A DNA stretch of 64,000 bases, taken from Paraescarpia echinospica (lineage: Eukaryota; Annelida; Polychaeta; Sabellida; Siboglinidae). This document shows positions 1 through 10,452 of the stretch, piece by piece (within the stretch, counting starts at the first letter, position 1; each line of letters opens with the position of its first letter). Below the pieces are notes generated by a model. The model ran no database searches and had not been told where the DNA came from. It worked only from the letters and a program-made list of their open reading frames with translations. A program made the translations under genes and the position numbers. The stretch covers positions 43,094,880 to 43,158,879 of the forward strand of contig CM034533.1 in NCBI GenBank assembly GCA_020002185.1. Direction: 5' to 3'.

Positions 1-172
1 CTATTTTCACCGAATTCACGTCATTTTCACAGATTCCCCGCCATTTTCACAAATTTCCCGCTATTTTCAGCATTTCCCCGCCATTTCACCATATTACCGC
101 CATTTTTCATGAGAAAATTGTATGCATGCACATGGTGTAAAAATAACTATCGTACCTACGCAGATAGCTGCC
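1..172 (+). repeat. Dispersed repeat with ~20-bp CCATTTTCAC tandem units
   Basis: The first 115 bases are about six imperfect copies of a unit resembling CCGCCATTTTCACAAATTTC, followed by a unique arm that ends near CGTACCTACGCAGATAG. The same combination occurs in reverse complement at 23686-23845, so this is a dispersed repeat and not unique DNA. It may continue left of the window. Confidence 0.75.
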
Positions 173-670
173 TGTTTGACAGATTTAGCAGAGAAGTTCC
201 GATTGATTTTATCATCATTGTAAGCTATACGTTTGTTTTAGAAATATAGGGGTCTGTCAGCGTGGGCAGTGACCTATTCCTATATGAATTCTACATTTCG
301 TATGTACACTTGGTCGGATAGATAGCGCTCCGTTGAATTTATAATGCTTTTATTGTAAATTACGCCTTATTATAACACCACATTTTAGACACGTCGTCAT
401 CAGTCATACATGCGCTCGGTCAGTTGGCGGAGACTCGGCCTTCGGGCCAACCAATGTCGTGTAAGACAGGTTCAAATGCTGTTCGGTTTTTAACCCTAGT
501 CCCTAGTCCTCATCATCATCATCATAAGGAAAACTCGACGAGGTACTTAGTCTTTTCTTTTTTGAACTGGTATTCGCTGTGCAAGTCTGATCTACTCTAC
601 AGTCCGTGCGTGTACTTTCTACTTTGCAGTCCATGCTCATTCGGCACGCCCACGCGACCTTTCGGCACAC

Positions 671-732
671 ACACTAACTATATAAAGGTGGCGCTCTGTC
701 AGTCGGATCGTCAATCGTATCACGACGACACC
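671..732 (+). promoter_or_regulatory. TATA promoter and leader of cassette A
   Basis: A TATATAAAG box lies about 55 bases before the ATG at 733, followed by a leader containing CGTATCACGACGACACC. Nearly the same leader (TCGTAT-ACGAC) precedes the RPA-like and NADAR genes on the minus strand at 19.54-19.59 and 20.31-20.39 kb, each behind its own TATA-like box. Conservation of promoter plus leader between loci supports a real transcription start; the exact start site is inferred. Confidence 0.6.
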
Positions 733-1125
733 ATGGCTAATAACATCATGCTGAAGATACCCTATTACCGCTCTCGCGATGCATCAGACTCGTACGATGA
801 GGCCGAGCCGGCGAACCGACCGATCATGCCGGTGACCAACCCTCCTTCTCCGGCGTCGAGGCCGGTGACCAACTATCTTTCCTTGCCGTCGGAACCAGAG
901 GTCGTGGACGTCGCAACTCTAAAAGGGAAGGAGAGCGCCGTTATCAACAAAGTACGCCAGCGCCCTCCCTTCTACATTGGGTGCAGACACTGCAAGAAGA
1001 GTATGATTGTCGACGATAGGGGTCATTTGCAATGCGTACGAAACGGTTGTGGCCTCTGACATGTGTATCATGGTTCGAACGCTCGCTCCCGATGACGAGG
1101 TCCTACCGACCGTGAGATAACTACC
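733..1125 (+). pseudogene. RPA-like zinc-ribbon ssDNA-binding protein (cassette A), frameshifted
   Basis: I recognise the start of an RPA70 DBD-C-like OB fold. The ATG at 733 opens a 108-residue frame with an acidic, proline-rich leader (PYYRSRD, DE.EP, PVTNPPSP). Around residues 65-105 there is a V.VATLKG strand, then FYIGCRHCKK and GHLQC with a further Cys, the C-x2-C...C-x4-C ribbon typical of replication protein A. The frame stops at 1057-1059, but a related reading continues in another frame to about 1125. The closest relative in the window is the copy at 19036-19538 (-), which reads further into the OB fold. The family binds ssDNA during replication. Here the gene is truncated, so a working protein is unlikely. 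A different zinc ribbon (TFIIS-like) is possible but fits the flanking strands less well. Confidence 0.55.
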
Positions 1126-1129
1126 ATCA

Positions 1130-1215
1130 TCACAGGCACCCTTCACCTGCCCTTCCTGTAAGACTCATTTCACGCGACGGGGCGCCTTGTAGCGGCACAT
1201 CGCCATCGGATGTTG
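1130..1215 (+). pseudogene. Remnant of a C2HC zinc finger
   Basis: Reading TTC ACC TGC CCT from about 1144 gives FTCPSCKTHFTRRGAL, an in-frame TAG, then RHIAIGC: C-x2-C-x12-H-x4-C. The same spacing pattern is seen at 13.9-14.2 kb (-), at 29.05 kb (+) and in the N-terminus of the Polinton polymerase at 43.0 kb. It directly follows the RPA-like relic of cassette A. Only the finger is recognisable. Confidence 0.45.
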
Positions 1216-1674
1216 TGCCCGTCGGAAGAGAACAGCCGTGGAAGCCAAGTTGGATATGCCGGTAGTGAGTCATACTTTATATTGTTTTACTATATATTTT
1301 CATGTAAAATCATGTCCCCCGTGTCTATACTTCCCCAAAAATGGCGTCCCCATATCTTCCCCTATAAGGGCGTCCATTGTGTTTGTATTTCCCCTAAAAC
1401 TTCGCGCCCCCCCGCTTTTATGGTCGGACCGGACTTTTGCTTGTTAACATCCGGGAACAAAATATTCTGTCACGTCTTTGCAGCCAATATTATGGCACCC
1501 CTACGTGGTCCTACATATCAACATATGGCAGGGTCTTTACTTCGTATACGTTTGCGTCCACGATAAATTGTTGTCGACAATTTATGTCCATACAACTTGT
1601 CACCTTACTTCCTGTCACCTAACTTCTTATCATCGTTTCCTACCTGTCCTTATATCACCTTATTCTAGCAACGG
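1216..1674. other. Stretch without a recognised gene between cassette A parts
   Basis: Several short frames are open here, but none resembles a known family or recurs at the other cassette loci. I see no promoter, RNA gene or repeat that I can support. Confidence 0.4.
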
Positions 1675-2250
1675 TGTATTATTCTCATGCTCGTTACGAT
1701 GTCACAATTTCTATCGACTCTGCCGATGTCACAACTTCTACCGACGCGACGAATGTCATAACTTTTCCCACGCCGTCAATGTCACAACTCTCGCTCCTGT
1801 TCCCGCTGGTCAGAACTTTACCATTGACTTTCCTGTGACGGAAATGAAGAAGACACTTGCACGTCACATGGCATGTAACATCTTTGAACTCTCAATTCGA
1901 CAATGCCCCGGTTGCAATTTCATCACGATTCTATGTTATCTGATAATATTCTAATTTACCTGCACTTTGACGAGGCTGTGGAGGCCATTAATTCAACTGA
2001 TGTGATGAGACTGTTTGAGTGTTTCGTTAGACGCAGGTGTGAAGCTATCCAACATGACCCACAATCAGTGGTGTAATACAGAGACTTGGTTGCAAGACTT
2101 CGTTTCGGAACAGTGGCGAAACACTATGAAACAAATGGTTCTAGCAGTAATGGAGGATGACCTGTAAATAACTATGCCTTGTGCTTTGACGAAGGCATTA
2201 ATGACATTGTTTTAACAGCAGTGATTAAAGACTCTTCAAATCAAATCAAT
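1675..2250 (+). pseudogene. Unknown protein family X, copy A (broken)
   Basis: I do not recognise this family. Three related copies lie in the window (here, 4225-4725 minus, and 15474-18990 minus, split by an RTE). From the 5' side there is an array of about 24-bp units encoding DVTTSTD-like octapeptides, then NFTIDFPV.E.K..LARHMAC, a possible C-x2-C pair (CPGC), an LSDNILIYLHFDEA segment and a C-terminal WLQDFVSEQWRN...LAVMEDDL block ending with TAA at 2165-2167. A second partial DEA..ILTAVIKD unit follows to 2250, so the protein may have contained repeated ~75-residue units. Frames shift several times. It sits just downstream of the RPA-like gene, the same order as in cassette B. Coding origin is inferred from conservation of these motifs in different copies. 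Confidence 0.5.
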
Positions 2251-2300
2251 GTATTTTGTAACAACAACAACATAACAGGATACATACACAAAACAACCGT

Positions 2301-2955
2301 TTAAAAATAAAGTTGTGTTGCATGGTGATCACATGGTATGTTATATGCCGTCTTCCTGTGACCCCGTAAACATACAGTATATTTCGAATTATATTTACAC
2401 ATACGTATACGATGATATATTCTGTATGACAACGGACTGAAGATGCGTTGGAGAAGGAAACGAATTATTGTGGCTTTGACGTTTTGCATATTATAATCGA
2501 GATTATTCCATAGTTTTATAAAATGGTGTTTAGGTAATTTATGTGTTCTGGGCTTCACTGCATATAAGAGGTTACGTTGTCTAGTAATTATGGTGTTAGT
2601 GGCTAGATTATTTTGGTATATAATGTTTGAAGGATTTAGGCAGTGTATTATGATGATAGTCAAACATAAATAATGAGACATGCAACCTGTGAATATCAGT
2701 GATTTTAAGTATATTTAAAGATAGGATCGGTATGACTTCTATATCGTTTTTTTTTATCATTCGTATAGCGAGTTTTTGTAAAATGTATATATTTATTATG
2801 GGGATATTTCCATTGCCCCATGATTTTACACCATAAGTTAAGTGACGTTGAATTAAGGTATAATAGAGACTTTTTAAAGCATTGTGTGGCAAAAAACATT
2901 TTCATTCTATTAATTGCAAAAAGCGCTTTTTGAATTTTTTTCACGAGAAACATTT
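2301..2955 (-). pseudogene. 3' fragment of a non-LTR retrotransposon reverse transcriptase
   Basis: Two overlapping minus-strand frames carry the C-terminal region of a jockey/CR1-type pol: an LTYG..SWGN segment, LQKLAIRMI, then TR...L...RT and LWNNLD, the usual end of such proteins. Start and catalytic domain are missing and at least two frameshifts are present. The element is old, AT-rich and 5' truncated. The clade cannot be resolved from this piece. Confidence 0.55.
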
Positions 2956-3013
2956 TTTAGACTATCCGATATGACATACGAACAATTGTGTAGTATCAAG
3001 AGTTGGTTGCAAG
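2925..3013 (+). repeat. Left arm of a foldback: family X fragment
   Basis: Bases 2941-3013 are a plus-strand copy of a family X segment that recurs in reverse complement at 4400-4474 with only a few mismatches. Together they form the arms of an inverted repeat enclosing the satellite at 3014-4225. Confidence 0.65.
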
Positions 3014-4225
3014 TCCTGACTTTATGAAAATGTCTAAGTCTCAACTATCAAAATTTTCGAAGTCAAATTTATAAATCCTGCCAACTATCAAAAGTGTCTA
3101 AGTCCCGACTATGAAAAAGTTCAAAATTTCTAAGTTCTACCAACTATGAAATTGTCTATGTCCCAACTTTACAAAATCCAACTTTTTAAAAGTTGCAAAG
3201 TCCCAAATATGAAAACATTTCTAAGTCCCAACTTTATAAAAAAAATTATAATCCTGACGTTCTGCCAACTATGAAACATTTCTAAGTCCTATCTTTGTAA
3301 AAATTTCTAAGTCCTGACTATAACAAATTTCTAAGCCCTAAATTTCTACGTCCTGCCAACTATGAAAAATGTCTAAGTCCTGGAAACTAGAAAACATTTC
3401 ACAGTCCAAACTTTATAAAATCCAAATTTGAAAAACTTGTTCAGTCCCAACTATCAAAAATATCTAAGTCCAACTTTATAAACAAAAAAAGTCCCACAGT
3501 TCTTAAATTCTGCCAACCGTGAAACATTTCTAAGTCCTATCTTTATACAAATTTCAAAGTCCTAACTGACTGAATTAAGCTCTAAATTTCTAAGTTCTGG
3601 CAACTATAAAAAATTTCTAAGTCCCAACCTTATAAATATTTCTATGATCCCACTTCAATGTCCCAACTATGGAAATGTCTACAATTTTCAACTTTATAAA
3701 CATTTTCTAATTCCAAAATTTCTATGTCCTTCCAACTATTAAATATTTCTAACTCCGGACTTTATAGAAAAATTATCAGTCCCAACTATGAAAATTTCAA
3801 CTTTACAAACGTTTTCTAAGTCCTAAATGTCTAATTTCTTCCAACTTTGAAAAATGTCTACGTCCTGGAAACTATGACAATTTTCCAAGTCGCAACTTTA
3901 TAAATATTTATAAGTTTCGAGTTTATAAACATTCCTATAAACTCGGAACTTAGAAATAATATTGATCAAATTGAGACTTTGAAATCTAGGACTTAGATAT
4001 TTTTGATAGTTGGCAGGACTTGGTAATTTGTGATTTAGAAAATGTTGATAGTTGAGACTTAGACATGTTTATAAAGTCAGGACTTCATGGTTGGGATTTA
4101 GAAATTGTATAAACTCGGAACTTAGAAATATTTATAACGTCAAGCCTTAGAAATGTTTTCATAGTTGGCAGGACATAGAAATTTAGGACTTCTAAATTTG
4201 TCGTATTAGGAACTAAGCAAGTTTA
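3014..4225. repeat. AT-rich minisatellite of TTTCTAAGTCCTGCCAACTATGAAAA-type units
   Basis: Degenerate tandem copies of roughly 25-30 bases built on TCTAAGTCC and CCAACTATGAAAA run to about 3900. The same motif appears as reverse complement (ATAGTTGGCAGGACTTAG) from about 3960 to 4225. The array is therefore itself partly palindromic. No coding potential. Confidence 0.8.
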
Positions 4226-4725
4226 TCCATTATGTTCAAGTTTATTCCCAACGTAAGTTTTGCATTATACTACAAAAAAGACACAATATAAGGTCTGCAC
4301 ATTTTATTCGTGTACAACACAAACCTATTTACAGGTCACACTCCATAACTGCAAGAAACAGAGACTGGACATTGTTTCGCCAATGCTCTGACACATAATC
4401 TTGCAACCAACTGTTGATACTACACAATTGTTCATATGTCATATCGGATAGTTTAAAAATGCTTCTCGTGGAAAAGATTCAAACAGTCTTTAATCACTGC
4501 AGTTAAAATACTGTGATCAATGGCTTCATCAAAGCACAATACAGCGTTATTGATAGATTATCCTCCATTACTGCTGGAACCATTTCTTTCGGTGTTTCGC
4601 CACAGTTCCGAAACGACGTTTTGCAAACAAGTCTAGGTATTACACCACTGATTGTGGGACACGTCGGGTAGCTTTGTAGCTTCAATTTCCATGGTGCGTC
4701 ATTTGACACAAATAAGATGTATAAA
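4225..4725 (-). pseudogene. Unknown protein family X, second copy (minus strand)
   Basis: Reading on the minus strand from 4725, an AVMED.L block and a DEAID..ILTAVIKDC block are followed by KLSDMTYEQL..INSWLQDYVSEHWRNN...LAVMECDL and a stop, then AATAAAATG, a possible polyadenylation signal also conserved downstream of copy B (AATAAG there). The order implies two tandem repeats of the same ~75-residue unit. Several stops and shifts make it non-functional. The function is unknown. Confidence 0.5.
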
Positions 4726-5355
4726 TTTAAGCAGTACTCACATCTAGTTCATCACTTATCCACAGGGGCGCTATTTGTAGTTCATGACCTATCCACCACG
4801 GGCGCAACGTGACCTTGGACATTATCCTTGACCTTTTGTCCTTGACCTACATATTTGACTTTGACCTTGACCTATATAGTGGCGTCATTGTTCTTGCTCC
4901 ACGCCGCGACAACCATGCCTTCATTTTGATGCGACATACTACTAACATCACACCGATATATCTGAGCTTCTACAACTTACAAATCCGTGTTAGCTGCCTG
5001 AAATTGTGTTACCCACATAATCATACAATAAATCACAAACCTTACATCATTTTCTTAGACCTTTTTGTAAAATAACGGTACAAAAGTGAGATATGTCAGT
5101 CGTTCTAAGTACTCCGACGACATTGATTAGAAATAAGTATAATACATTTTTTAAGGCATTGTATTGGCGGTCCAGATCAACGACACACAATAACATTGTT
5201 ATTTGAGTTGGTAATGCAAAATATCCGTTTCAGCAAAGTGATCATGTAATCGTACAATGGCGTTACTAAATTAAATGTTAATCCTGATAGTAATATCATG
5301 ATACTAAACTACCAATGATCATAGTGTGAAATTATTATTCTGAAATGTACATTAC
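4726..5355. other. Intergenic/intronic DNA with one GGGGCGC-type repeat motif
   Basis: The block around 4750-4900 (CTTATCCACAGGGGCGCTATTTG, then repeated CCTTGACCT units) resembles the repeat family at 20590-21210. No supported gene. If the tetraspanin exon below is real, its next exon should lie in or left of this stretch; I could not find a convincing CCG-motif exon. Confidence 0.4.
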
Positions 5356-5445
5356 CTCGTAATAGGCTAACGTGTTGCCGACGGAGCTGTTTGCGTTGTG
5401 GAATCTCTCTGTTAGTGCCTGTTGCAAGGCGTCGTCAAATTGTCC
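5356..5445 (-). CDS. Tetraspanin-type exon, start of large extracellular loop
   Basis: On the minus strand a consensus acceptor (TTCATGTTCAG) precedes 90 bases, followed by a GTAATG donor. The exon is phase 0 at both ends and reads GQFDDALQQALTERFHNANS and then a short acidic tail ending in YYE. In tetraspanins the third transmembrane exon is followed by exactly this kind of segment (Gln/Leu-rich helix A of the large extracellular loop with an Asn-glycosylation-like site). It is in phase with the 75-base exon at 12779-12853. The intron between them would be 7.3 kb and contains CR1 copy 1. The next exon (CCG motif) was not found. Confidence 0.5.
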
Positions 5446-6561
5446 CTGAACATGAAAATCACGTATCAACCAACGACGACGTTGTGATTGTCTAGCGTAC
5501 AATTCGGGTCACATTAACAGTAATAACAATAGTATTGTTATTATTATTTGCATTATTTGTAATATAATTATTACAACAAAAATACTAATAACAATGAAAC
5601 TTATTTGCGCCTAATTGAATTAAAACCAAGCTCAGATGTGCAGCAACACAAAAGGGTCGGCCAGTCTTAGAATATATGAGCAGTATTCAAGCTATCAACA
5701 ATTGTGTAATATTTTCAATAGTTGTAACATTAAAGGGGAGTATATTCCAAAGAGATTTGCATGTTTGTAAGCACAATTATATTAGTAACATTCATAGGGG
5801 TTTGTCTTGTGAATAAATGCATAGTATGCATGCTACAACTTCATAAAAATGTTGCAATATTGAAAGACAGCCAAAACTTGAAATGTGTTTTGGCACAAAC
5901 CATTCACCGATGGTAAATCAATCCCGTGCAATTTTGCGCACATGTCAGGTCATATTGTATGACAAGTTCTAGCTTCATTCATAACTATTGCAGTTGTTAA
6001 AACAATTACATTAAATAATGCTTCTTGGTTGTCACTGATAACAGACATGTCACCAAATAGGCGGGTTTTGCATAAAATGTGACATTTTTTATTGGCAAGC
6101 AGTTTAGTATAATACAAATTGACGGAGACATATGTTATTTGAGATAGCCCCGTGTTTTCTCGCCAACTAGGTCCTGCAATCTGTATTTGTAATGACTAAA
6201 TGTCGAACGACTTCGTGTTTACGAATGGCTTACGGCACCACGTGCTAGTCCGTGTTTTGGTGGCCCAGGGCCTGTACACAAGAAGAGCGGATCACTGCCT
6301 TACCCACATTTAGCGGCAATCCGCCGGATAAACGTAATAAATTGGATAAAGCGCGTATAGGACTATCCGGTGATGTAAACGAGGACAAATTTACGCACCC
6401 ACCTTCCTGCCTAGCCGGTAGCCTCAATAACCCAGGCGCCGTGAGGTGGCAGCACTTTCCCGCCCCTTACAAGGGCCTGGGAAATTAAGGAGCTGCAAAT
6501 GTTACCGGTAGGGGGCTTTACCCCAGATTCGGGTTGAGACGATGATTGGCTCTCAGGCAAA
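5446..6561. other. Intron-like AT-rich DNA, no gene seen
   Basis: AT-rich sequence without long frames up to about 6240. A more GC-rich block follows at 6240-6540 (open on both strands, no recognised domain), possibly an old interspersed repeat. Confidence 0.4.
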
Positions 6562-6655
6562 CTATGAACTAACAAACTAAATATGGATATACCTTATGAG
6601 ATAATACTATGCTATAAAAACTATTCAACATTAAACTTATATTGAAACATGTCAA
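6562..6655 (+). repeat. Direct repeat flanking CR1 copy 1, left
   Basis: About 95 bases (AACTAACAAACTAAATATGG to AAACTTATATTGAAA) recur at 10362-10452 in the same orientation with scattered differences. The two copies bracket the CR1 element but lie outside it, so they are not a simple target-site duplication. Confidence 0.65.
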
Positions 6656-6728
6656 CAAAAAATCAACCGCCATTAAAATGTGTGTCGTAGTTTAGTGCCT
6701 TTGCCTTTTCTTGTTGTTTGCCTTTTTT

Positions 6729-6939
6729 AAACTGTAAGAGGATGGCGATCAACGCACTAGTTGAGCAGATGTGTGAGGAAGAGGGCGTGGGATTCATAGA
6801 TTTATGGGGGTACTTTGTTGGGAGAGAAGATATGTACATGAGAGATGGCCTCCATCTAAGTGGAAAGGGGGCAGCAGTATTCTCAGAGAATCTGCTGCGA
6901 TCTGTTGACAGTGGGACAGGTTGCATCTATTTAAACTAA
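6729..6939 (+). pseudogene. C-terminal part of CR1 ORF1 esterase
   Basis: The frame carries the C-terminal part of an SGNH hydrolase, including DGLHLSGKG, which contains the Asp-x2-His pair of the catalytic triad. CR1 ORF1 proteins commonly carry a PHD finger and such an esterase, as copy 2 shows. The N-terminus, with the catalytic Ser block (GDS), is lost by 5' truncation. Confidence 0.75.
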
Positions 6940-6989
6940 ATTCGCAGGGGGGACTCGCAGAGAAGCCTGAAACTGGAGGCATAGATAAA

Positions 6990-9802
6990 GGCAGCAAAAA
7001 TAGTTCGGCAAAGAACAGTCTGGAAAACTGTTCTGAAGCTGGGTATAAATGTGTTTGTTTAAATGCAAGGAGTATAGTAAACAAAAGAAATGAACTAAAC
7101 ATTATGGTAGAAGATATTGACCCTCACATAATAGGTATAACCGAATCATGGGCAACCACCGATATATCAGATGCCGAAATGGGACTGACAGGATATGTAA
7201 TGTTTAGGAAAGATAGAATAGGAAGAAGAGGAGGTGGAGTTATTTTATATATTAAAGAATCTATCCAGGCTTATGAAATAAAATTAGACAGAGAAGCAGA
7301 TTGCGAAGAAGCTGTTTAGTGTAACATAGTTACAAGAAACTCAACTTTAACGGTTGGATTAGTTTATCGAAGTCCAAACATAAGCGTAGAAGAGAATGAA
7401 AAAATACAAAACGCTATAAGGGTGTTATTATGGGGGATTTTAACCATGGGCATATAAAATGGAAATCTCTACAGAGTACGGGTAGTGAGGACCACAAGTT
7501 TTTAGTTTTAGTACAAGATAGTTACCTTTCTCAACATGTGCTAGAACCAACCAGGGGAGAGAATGTGTTAGACTTAGTTTTGTCCTCACAGAATGAATTA
7601 GTTGACAATGTTAAATTATGTGAGCCTCTGGGAAGTAGTGATCACAACCAGATACATTTTACCATCAAAGTAAAATCAGAAAGAAATAATAAAAAGCAGT
7701 TCAGGAGAAATTTCCACAAAGGAAGATATAAGGAAATGAGGAAATATTTAGCAAAGATAGACTGGAATAATACACTGAAGAATAAGACAGCAACAGAATG
7801 CTGGAATATCTTAAAGAATGAAATAGAGTGCATCGTAGATAAATTTGTTCCCTTCAAAAAACAAGGGAAACGGACCAGAAAGAAATACTTATCGAAAGAA
7901 GCCATTAGAAAAATTAAGTATAAACAAATGATGTGGAAGTCATATAGACGTACTGGCAATGACGAAGACTACAACATTTATAAAGAAGCACTAAACCAAG
8001 CTACAGCTGAAATTAGAAATTCAAAGAGAAGCTATGAACATAAATTAGCTTGTAATATAAAACATGACAGCAAGAGTTTTTATGCATATGTTCGAAGCAA
8101 ACAGAAAGTTCAGGATAAGGTCGGTCCTCTAGAAGATAGTGCTGGAAATATAATATCAGAAGGATTCTTATTGGCAGAAGACCTAAATGAGTATTTTAGT
8201 TCAGTGTTTACCAGAGAAGACACTAAGTTCACTGCCAGTGCCAGAGGCTAAGATCAAGGGGGCAGAATCAGACTATTTAAGACAGTTAATTGTAACCCCA
8301 GAAATGGTAGCTAAGAAAATTAGGGCTATGAAGGAAAATAAATCACCTGGAGTGGATGGTATTCCACCCAAACTACTAGTGGAAATTGTAGAACAAATTA
8401 GCATACCGCTTGCAACAGTTTTCAACTTGTCATTAGAAGAGGGAGTGGTTCCTTTAGAATGGAAAGAAGCAAACATTATACCGTTATTTAAAAAAGGTTC
8501 GAGAAACAAGTCAAATAATTATAGACCAGTTAGTTTAACATCGGTGATTTGTAAATTATTAGAAAGACTAATTAAAGATCACATGGTGGATTTTCTTGTT
8601 AAACATAACTTGATAAACCCATCTCAACATGGGTTTCTAAAAGCGAGGTCATGCTTAACAAATATGTTATGTTTTTTTGAAGATATCACTAAGTGGGTAG
8701 ATGATGGATCACCAGTAGATATCATCTACTTAGATTTTCAAAAAGCTTTCGACAAAGTGCCACATCAGAGATTACTGCTTAAACTAAAAGCCCATGGCAT
8801 AGGAAATGGTATAATTAACTGGATAGAAAAATGGTTGATTGACAGAAGACAACGGGTAGTTGTTGATGGGGAGGCTTCAAACTGGAAATCAGTTTTGAGT
8901 GGGGTTCCACAGGGATCAGTACTGGGACCTATATTATTCATAATATATATAAACGATTTGGACGATGATATAGCTAGCAAGGTGTTGAAATTTGCAGATG
9001 ATACAAAAGTGTTTAGAAGGATTAAAAGTGATGGAGATAGACAGCATTTACAAGATGATCTTGACAGGTTGATCAAATGGTCTGAAAAGTGGCAAATGTT
9101 GTTCAATTTTGGGAAATGTAAATGCCTTCACACAGGACATGGGAACGAATATGTAGAATATACAATGGGGGGAACTGTACTAAGTACTACTGTAAAAGAA
9201 AAAGACTTAGGGCTGACAATTAGAGCTGACATGAAGGTTTCAGAGCAGTGTGGAATTGCAGCTTCAAAGGGAAATCAAATCCTTGGATTGATTAGGCGAA
9301 ATATAACATATAAAGAAAAAGAACTAATAATACCGCTGTACAAAACAATAGTTAGGCATCATTTAGAATATTGTATACAAGCGTGGAGGCCATACCGCAA
9401 GAAGGACATAGATATGCTAGAAAGAGTACAGAGGAGAGCGACTAAAATTATACCAAAACTGAGGGATCTTAGTTATGAAAAACGCCTAAAAGAATGTGGT
9501 TTAACAACACTAGAGACCAGGAGATTGAGAGGAGATCAGATAGAAGTGTTTAAAATATTGAATGGTTATGAAAATATTGATAGAAATATGTTTTTTTCAG
9601 TTAAGAAAGATAGAAAGACTAGAGGACATGAAGTTACATTAGTAAAGGAGCAGTGTAGATTAGACGTGAGAAAGTTCTCATTTTCACAAAGGACTGTGAA
9701 TGAATGGAACAGATTATCTGATGATTGTGTGGGTGCTAGTAGTGTGAATATGTTTTAAAATAAAATCGACACATACCTCAGAAGGGCTGGATATATGTAG
9801 AT
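6990..9802 (+). pseudogene. CR1 ORF2 (endonuclease-reverse transcriptase), copy 1
   Basis: Endonuclease signatures appear in order: LNARSIVNKRNEL, a GITESW block, GDFNHG and SSDHNQI, all typical of APE-type LINE endonucleases. The RT follows with YLDFQKAFDKVPH, GVPQGSVLGP and KFADDTK, then the thumb and a C-terminal RPHLEY/RRATK region characteristic of CR1. The first frame stops at 7317-7319 (TAG), a deletion near 7420 shifts the frame, and another shift occurs near 8220. The last frame ends at 9758, where a T run shortens the normal C-terminus by about 14 codons. Copies 2 and 3 carry different lesions. Confidence 0.88.
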
Positions 9803-10127
9803 AAAAGGGTTGGACTCTCGATAAGCCAAAGGGCTTCCTTGTCCACCTGCCATCTAGAGTTAATTCTCTGGATGGCAATCTTGTTAAATCTTGTTAAATC
9901 TTGTTAATCACATGCATATTTTCTAGGTGGCAGCTCTCGTAGTTGTCAACTATGTCGTAATGCTTAGGCTCGAGCACAAACAAAAGACTGAGTGTGAATA
10001 AACATGATATAAATACCAAACAAGGACACATTTAACTAAAGAAAATGCAATCGATGTCGCGCACGACGGTCGGACTGGTAACTAATATAATAAAATTATG
10101 TAGTCGTCAAAATACATACAAAATGTA

Positions 10128-10200
10128 CCGATCTTTGTAGCGAAGTTGGTAGCGTGTCGAACAATTGATGTTAGGGTTCGAATCCCGTAGAGTACTCGAA
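10128..10200 (+). other. tRNA-like sequence (A and B boxes), probably a SINE head or pseudo-tRNA
   Basis: TAGCGAAGTTGG matches the Pol III A-box consensus at all positions, and GGTTCGAATCC matches the B box perfectly 32 bases downstream. The flanks do not form a 7-bp acceptor stem and the T stem has only three pairs, so a functional tRNA is unlikely. A tRNA-derived SINE or a decayed tRNA gene fits better. Confidence 0.4.
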
Positions 10201-10361
10201 ACTGTTGTTTGTGTTCATTTAATTTAAGATTCATTTTGTATAATACTATTTCGGGTACTATTTCGTAATATCATTTCGTTATCGAAGACATACTTCATAT
10301 ATAAAAATTCTGTGGGATAGAGGTGTTTATTGGCAGTGAGTAGTCAAAAGGCGACTTCTAT

Positions 10362-10452
10362 GAATTAACAAATTAAACAAGCATATACTTTTCTGAGATA
10401 ATATTATACTATAAACACTATTCAACATTAAACTTATATTGAAATACGTCAC
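10362..10452 (+). repeat. Direct repeat flanking CR1 copy 1, right
   Basis: Second copy of the ~95-base sequence at 6562-6655, in the same orientation, sharing CTATTCAACATTAAACTTAT and the preceding GAGATAATA. It lies about 450 bases beyond the CR1 tail. Confidence 0.65.

Larger units (their letters stand above)
6729..9905 (+). mobile_element. CR1-clade LINE, copy 1, 5' truncated
   Basis: Homology to the longer copy at 31.8-36.77 kb begins near 6729, inside the ORF1 esterase domain, and ends in three tandem ATCTTGTTAA units at 9875-9905, the short-repeat tail expected of CR1. It holds the end of an SGNH-esterase ORF1, an endonuclease and a reverse transcriptase. The RT active-site FADD is intact in this copy. 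Two frameshift or stop lesions separate the endonuclease from the RT. No clear target-site duplication was found. Confidence 0.9.

Noticed and set aside
418..500. tRNA-like sequence (GGTCAGTTGG ... GGTTCAAATGC)
   Set aside because: The A box has two mismatches, the B box ends in GC instead of CC, and no acceptor stem forms.
8273..9106. Minus-strand frames inside CR1 and similar antisense frames elsewhere
   Set aside because: Shadows of the AT-rich CR1 coding strand; they recur at the same place in each copy.
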